Origin: Streptomyces sp. NBC_00523
GTDB taxonomy: Bacteria; Actinomycetota; Actinomycetes; Streptomycetales; Streptomycetaceae
Assembly (NCBI RefSeq): GCF_036346615.1
Contig: NZ_CP107836.1
Coordinates: 3,968,001-4,032,000 of the forward strand
Length of the DNA stretch: 64,000 bases
Direction: 5' to 3'
Below, piece after piece: positions 60,003-64,000 of the stretch. A model generated the notes under the pieces. The model did not search any database. It was not told the origin of the DNA and was given only the letters and a program-made list of their open reading frames with translations. Positions within the stretch are counted from its first letter, which is position 1. Every line of letters begins with the position of its first letter. The position numbers and the translations under genes are program-made.

Positions 60003-61637
60003 ATGGACGCCGAGTCGGAGCCCTACGTCCGTCTCGCGACGATGCGGCAGCTGCACCAGGCCGTCGCCGATCTCAACACGGCGCGGAGCCTGGCCGACAC
60101 CCTGCAGACGGTGGCCGACGGGATCGTCGCCAACCTCGGCTACGAGCTTGCCTGCGTCAACCTCGTCCGCCCCGACGGTGACCTCGTCGTCGCCGCCCTC
60201 GCCGGGAACCACGCCGCCGAGGCCCTGATCACCGGCCGCGTCGGCTCCCGCGCCTCCTGGGAACGCCGGCTGCTCATGGGCGAGGCGTGGGACGGGCTGC
60301 GGTTCATACCGCACACCGAGGGCTGGGTCCTCCTGGACGACGACGTGCCGCAGTGGCACACCGAGGGCCCGGAGCCGCGTTTCGAGGACGAGTGGCACCC
60401 GCAGGACCGGCTGTACGCCCCGATGTACGCGTCCGGCGGCGGCTCGGACCTGCTGGGCGTCATATCCGTCGACCGGCCGCGCAACGGACGCCGCCCGGGC
60501 GCCTGGGGCCGCGAGGCGCTCCATATGTACGCCTCGCAGTCCGCCATCGCGATCAGCAACGCCAGGCTCCGGGCCAACATGCAGCGGGCCCTGGTCCGGC
60601 TGGAGCGCGAGCAGCAGGCGCTCCGGGCCAGCGAGGAATCCTTCCGCCAGGCATTCGAGTACGCCCCCAGCGGCATGGCCATCGCCGAGCTGGGCGGTGA
60701 CCAGCAGGGGCGGCTGCTGCGGACGAACGACGCGCTGTGCCGGCTGCTGGGCCGCCCCGCGTCGGTGCTGCGCCGCTACTCCTTCGCCGATCTGGTCCAC
60801 CCCGAGGACATCGGCACCCTGCTCCGTACCTCCGCCGAGGGCGGCCGGGCCGAGCTGCGCCTGGGCCGGCGGGACGGCTCGTACCTGTGGGTGTCGCTGC
60901 GCAACTCCGTCGTCGCGGACACGGCGGACGGGCCGCGCTTCCTGCTGACGCACGTGGAGGACATCGAGGAGCGCAAGCGCCATGAGCTGAACCTCGCGCA
61001 CCGCGCCTCGCACGACGCGCTCACCGGGCTGCCCAACAGCGCGGAGCTGCGGGCCCGGCTCGGCGCCCGGCTGTGCGCCCGGCCGGACGCGGCGGCGACG
61101 ACGGACGTCGAGGCGGTGGACGCGGCGTACGGGGACGTGGACGAGACGCGGGGGCACTACCCGGTCGGCGGTCCGGGTGCGCACCCCTTCGACCACCACG
61201 TGCACGCAGTGGCGCCGGACACATCGCGGGACGACGGGGCGAAGGGGCTCGCGGTCCTCTTCTGCGACCTGGACGGCTTCAAGTCGATCAACGACCGCTT
61301 CGGGCACCACACGGGTGACGCGGTGCTCATCGAGGTGGCCCGGCGGCTGACCACCTGTGTCCGGGACGGGGACACCGTCGCCCGGCTCGGGGGTGACGAA
61401 TTCGTCGTTCTCGCGGACGGCCTGGGTGCGGCGGACGCGGCTGACCTGGCCGTTCGCCTGCGCAATGCGATCATTCCGCCCATTCGGGTCGACGGGCGCG
61501 CGGTGCGCGTGGGGGCCAGTTTCGGCATCGGCTGGGCGGCCTGCGGGATGACCGCGGAAGAGGTGCTGCGCTCCGCCGACCAGCGGATGTACGTGGAGAA
61601 GCGGTCGCGGTCGAAGGTTCACCGCAGAGCCGGCTGA
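60003..61637 (+). CDS. cdgB: Diguanylate cyclase CdgB (GAF-PAS-GGDEF)
   Basis: 544 residues. GAF (about 25-190), PAS (about 205-330) and GGDEF (337-540) domains. Active site GGDEF at 463-467 is intact, with an RxxD inhibitory site (RDGD, 454-457). Between ALTGLPN (near 340) and FCDLDGF (420) there is an insertion of about 35-40 residues rich in Asp, His and Gly, absent from usual GGDEF domains. It makes c-di-GMP, which arms RsiG and BldD. ATG 60003 follows GGGGAG; ATG 59961 lacks a site. Confidence 0.9.
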   Translation: MDAESEPYVRLATMRQLHQAVADLNTARSLADTLQTVADGIVANLGYELACVNLVRPDGDLVVAALAGNHAAEALITGRVGSRASWERRLLMGEAWDGLRFIPHTEGWVLLDDDVPQWHTEGPEPRFEDEWHPQDRLYAPMYASGGGSDLLGVISVDRPRNGRRPGAWGREALHMYASQSAIAISNARLRANMQRALVRLEREQQALRASEESFRQAFEYAPSGMAIAELGGDQQGRLLRTNDALCRLLGRPASVLRRYSFADLVHPEDIGTLLRTSAEGGRAELRLGRRDGSYLWVSLRNSVVADTADGPRFLLTHVEDIEERKRHELNLAHRASHDALTGLPNSAELRARLGARLCARPDAAATTDVEAVDAAYGDVDETRGHYPVGGPGAHPFDHHVHAVAPDTSRDDGAKGLAVLFCDLDGFKSINDRFGHHTGDAVLIEVARRLTTCVRDGDTVARLGGDEFVVLADGLGAADAADLAVRLRNAIIPPIRVDGRAVRVGASFGIGWAACGMTAEEVLRSADQRMYVEKRSRSKVHRRAG

Positions 61638-61780
61638 CGTTCTTCCGCGCGTCCCCGCCCGGGTTCCCGCCGAGGTCCTTGTCAATTCTTGACATCGTCC
61701 ATTCGAGGTAGGCTCGGCCGGTCGGCGACGGCCGGCGCTATTCGGCGACGGCTGACGACATGGTGAGGAGTGACCCAGGG

Positions 61781-62755
61781 ATGGCCGGGAACAACGGCGC
61801 GAGCACACCCGAGGACGACGATCCGTTCGGCTACCTCTACGCGGACGGGCAGGCGGCCGGTGCGCAGCCGCCGGGACAGGGCGGCTACGGCTACCCGGGT
61901 CCCGCCGCCCAGCCGGGTGTGCCCCGGACCTCGTACAACCAGGTGCGGACCGTCGGTGAGCGCCAGTACGGGCAGCAGGTGCCGCAGCAGCAGGCGTACG
62001 GCTACCCGCCGCAGGCGCCCCAGGGCCAGTACGGTCAGCCCAGCCCGCAGTACGCCGCCCCGGAGACGTATCCCGGCGGCGCGGCCACCACACAGGTGCC
62101 GCAGCAGGGCGGTCGCGGCGGCGGTTCCGGCAAGGGCGGCCCGAACACCAAGGGCCTCCTGATCGCGGCGGTCGCGGTCGTCGCGGTGGTGCTCATCGGC
62201 ATCGGCGCGGCGCTGATGACGAGCGACGGCGACAAGGACAAGAAGGCCGAGGCGAACGCCTCGCAGGGGCCCGGCTCGGAGGTCGAGGAGTCCCCCACGC
62301 CGGAGACGTCCCCGTCCTCCTCGGCCCCGGTGGAGCTCCCGAAGCAGGACGCGGCGGCGCTCCTGCTGGGCGGTTCGGCGGAGCTCGACAACTCCGTGAA
62401 GGGCGCCAAGAGCGCGAACGGGCAGTACATCAACCTCAACGAGGTGGGCCGTTCGGCGACCTGGTCCGTCGAGGTGCCGGAGGCCGGTGAGTACACGCTG
62501 TTCGTGACGTACGGCGTGCCGGGCAAGGACGCCAAGACCTCGCTGACGGTCAACCAGGAGGACCCGCGGTCCATCAACATGAAGAACTTCGCCAACGCCC
62601 CCGAGGGCGACCTGGAGAAGGGCTGGACGACGACGTACGCCTACGTCAACCTCGTCAAGGGCGCGAACACGCTGATGATCTCGTGCAACGAGGGCGATCA
62701 GTGCGACGCCAACCTGGACCAGCTGTCGCTGAAGGCCGGTCACCAGACCCGCTGA
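61781..62755 (+). CDS. Membrane-anchored CBM-like (carbohydrate-binding) protein
   Basis: 324 residues. Gln/Tyr/Gly/Pro-rich cytoplasmic head (GYGYPGPAAQPG, QQQAYGYPPQAPQ), one membrane span (GLLIAAVAVVAVVLIGIGAA), Glu/Ser/Pro linker, and a C-terminal beta-sandwich domain (SATWSVEVPEAGEYTLFVTY) like CBM35/CBM6 modules, closing with one disulfide candidate (CNEGDQC). Ligand unknown. Start 61781 has GAGGAG. Confidence 0.75.
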   Translation: MAGNNGASTPEDDDPFGYLYADGQAAGAQPPGQGGYGYPGPAAQPGVPRTSYNQVRTVGERQYGQQVPQQQAYGYPPQAPQGQYGQPSPQYAAPETYPGGAATTQVPQQGGRGGGSGKGGPNTKGLLIAAVAVVAVVLIGIGAALMTSDGDKDKKAEANASQGPGSEVEESPTPETSPSSSAPVELPKQDAAALLLGGSAELDNSVKGAKSANGQYINLNEVGRSATWSVEVPEAGEYTLFVTYGVPGKDAKTSLTVNQEDPRSINMKNFANAPEGDLEKGWTTTYAYVNLVKGANTLMISCNEGDQCDANLDQLSLKAGHQTR

Positions 62756-62772
62756 CCGGCGCCCCGGCCATT

Positions 62773-62804
62773 CCGGCCCCCTCGCCTCCGGGCGAGGGGG
62801 CCGG
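62773..62804. terminator. Bidirectional terminator
   Basis: CCGGCCCCCTCGCC, TCCG, GGCGAGGGGGCCGG: 14 perfect pairs with a UNCG-type tetraloop, followed by TGCGTTTT. Lies between the CBM-like gene and the convergent aldolase gene. Confidence 0.88.
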
Positions 62805-62822
62805 TGCGTTTTCCGGGTCCGC

Positions 62823-63674
62823 TCAGCCCATCAGGGCGAGGAAGCCGGCGACCGTGGCGGCCATGGCCTCGCGGCCGGGGGCGATGTACTTGCGGGGGTC
62901 GACGCCCGTGGTGTTCTCGGCCAGGTGGGCGCGGACGGCGCCGGTGAACGCGGTGTTCAGGGCGGTGCCGACGTTGATCTTGACCATGCCGGAGGCGGCG
63001 ACGGCCTGGCGGATCTCGTCGTCGGGGACACCGCTGGAGCCGTGCAGCACGAGCGGGACGGGGACGGCGGCGCGGAGCCGGCCGATGAGCTCGTGGTCGA
63101 GGGCGGCGGTGCGCTCGGTCATGGCGTGCGAGGAGCCGACCGCGACGGCGAGGGCGTCCACGCCGGTCGCGGCGACGTACGCGGCGGCCTCGTCCGGGTC
63201 GGTGCGGACGCCGGGGGCGTGGGCGTCGAGCGGGGCCTCGCCCTCCTTGCCGCCGACCTTGCCGAGCTCGGCCTCGATCCAGATGCCGCGCGCGTGGCCC
63301 CAGGCGACGGCCTCGGCGGTGGCCCGGACGTTGTCCTCGTAGGTGAGCTTGGACGCGTCGAACATCACGGAGCCGAAGCCCTCGTCGTGGGCCTGGTGGA
63401 GCAGGTCCACGGACTCGACGTGGTCGAGGTGCAGGGCGAGCGGCGCGGAGGAGGTCCTTGCGACGGCGGCGGCGGCCGCGGCGATGGCGGTGAGCCGGCC
63501 GCCGTGGAACTTCACGGCGTTCTCGGAGATCTGGAGGATGGCGGGCGCGCCGGCGCGTTCGGCGCCGGTGGCGATGGCCTCCGCGTGCTCCAGGGTGATG
63601 ACGTTGAAGGCGGCGATCCCGCGTCCCTGGGCCTGGGCGGCCGAGACGAGTTCACCGGTGCTGACGAGCGGCAT
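62823..63674 (-). CDS. Class II fructose/tagatose-bisphosphate aldolase
   Basis: 283 residues. Zinc ligands and substrate motifs: HLDHVESVDLL (His), GFGSVMFDASKL, EAELGKVGGKEG (Glu) and VLHGSSGVPDDEI (His); NVGTAL binds phosphate. The GatY/KbaY-like form suits tagatose 1,6-bisphosphate as well as fructose 1,6-bisphosphate. A PfkB kinase gene precedes it by 62 bases on the same strand, suggesting a hexose-phosphate pathway. Confidence 0.9.
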   Translation of the reverse strand: MPLVSTGELVSAAQAQGRGIAAFNVITLEHAEAIATGAERAGAPAILQISENAVKFHGGRLTAIAAAAAAVARTSSAPLALHLDHVESVDLLHQAHDEGFGSVMFDASKLTYEDNVRATAEAVAWGHARGIWIEAELGKVGGKEGEAPLDAHAPGVRTDPDEAAAYVAATGVDALAVAVGSSHAMTERTAALDHELIGRLRAAVPVPLVLHGSSGVPDDEIRQAVAASGMVKINVGTALNTAFTGAVRAHLAENTTGVDPRKYIAPGREAMAATVAGFLALMG

Positions 63675-63736
63675 TGCTGACCTCTGTTGTTTCTCCGGGT
63701 CCGGCGGGCGGGCCCGGTGCGGGGCGGGGCGCGGCG

Positions 63737-64000
63737 TCAGGCCGCCCCCGCTGCGTGTTCCTCGATGGCGACGCGCGGCAGCAGCTCCTCGTACGCCGTG
63801 CGGTCGAAGTCGCCCGCGGTGGGGGCCAGCACGGTCGCCGTCGACAGTGCCACCGCCCGGCGCAGCCGGTCCGGCCAGCTCAGGGACTCCACGAGGCCGG
63901 AGAGCAGCCCGGCCACGGCGGAGTCGCCCGCTCCGGTCGGGTTGCCCTTGACCGGCGCGGGCGGCGAGGCCCGCCAGACGCCGTCCGGGGTGACGGCGAG
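63737..64000 (-). CDS. PfkB-family sugar kinase, C-terminal part only
   Basis: The last 87 residues; the start lies beyond the window. The PfkB signature TGAGDSAVAGLLSGLV contains the catalytic Asp (GAGDS), followed by VALSTATVLAPTAGDFD. Probably 1-phosphofructokinase or tagatose-6-phosphate kinase, acting just before the adjacent aldolase. Confidence 0.9.
   Translation of the reverse strand, partial: LAVTPDGVWRASPPAPVKGNPTGAGDSAVAGLLSGLVESLSWPDRLRRAVALSTATVLAPTAGDFDRTAYEELLPRVAIEEHAAGAA

Overview
The window is a stretch of Streptomyces chromosome. Support: G+C content around three quarters in most genes, frequent GTG and TTG starts, many genes whose -10 box (TANNNT) lies so close to the start codon that the mRNA must be leaderless or nearly so, and Streptomyces hallmark genes: mshA (mycothiol), rsiG (anti-sigma of WhiG), nur (nickel Fur), phoU/phoR/phoP, msiK, hbpS-senS-senR, and a GAF-PAS-GGDEF diguanylate cyclase of the CdgB type. 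From memory, gene order follows the S. coelicolor core region around SCO4160 to SCO4285. No alignment was run.

Layout. 1-4.4 kb: membrane protein (truncated by the window edge), LmeA-like lipid-binding protein, a leaderless cysteine leader peptide ahead of a rhodanese/DUF1416 sulfur pair, DUF3099, DsrE. 4.5-7.3 kb: three overlapping paralogous single-pass membrane proteins and a 33-residue membrane peptide. 7.4-13.1 kb: nitrobindin, nur, ygfZ-like, dtd, rsiG, asparaginase, Eis-like acetyltransferase. 13.1-17.5 kb: HTH regulator with divergent alpha/beta hydrolase, a metallo-beta-lactamase lactonase, then an XRE regulator, HbhA-like and DUF2516 genes. 17.5-25.5 kb: receiver-PP2C phosphatase, NlpC/P60 hydrolase, methyltransferase, mshA, YbjN, a kinase and a lipoprotein.

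25.5-28.1 kb is the most accessory-looking part: a RelE/ParE-like toxin with DUF6247 antitoxin, a trypsin-fold protein that seems to have lost its catalytic His and Ser, and, divergent from it, a Shedu (SduA, DUF4263) anti-phage nuclease in lower-GC DNA. It sits between core genes, and gpmA follows.

28.2-44.4 kb: gpmA, MFS transporter, a Cys-rich metallothionein-like peptide, phoU/phoRP with PHO boxes between them, a lipoprotein, carD, ispD-ispF, cysS, rlmB, DoxX, a nucleotidyltransferase, msiK and tRNA-Thr(TGT). 44.5-49.9 kb: small metabolic and resistance-like genes (alpha/beta hydrolase with Asp nucleophile, rhomboid-like protein with a 48-bp tandem duplication, APH(6)-like kinase, GNAT, quinone reductase-like, pentapeptide protein). 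50-54.5 kb: senS-senR divergent from hbpS, an ankyrin protein and a beta-propeller lipoprotein, a likely redox/heme sensing module. 54.5-64 kb: secreted M1 and M4 peptidases, TerD, arfB, flavin reductase, a roughly 190-bp near-palindromic MITE-like element, cdgB with CRP-type and BldD-type sites, a CBM-like membrane protein, class II aldolase and the end of a PfkB sugar kinase.
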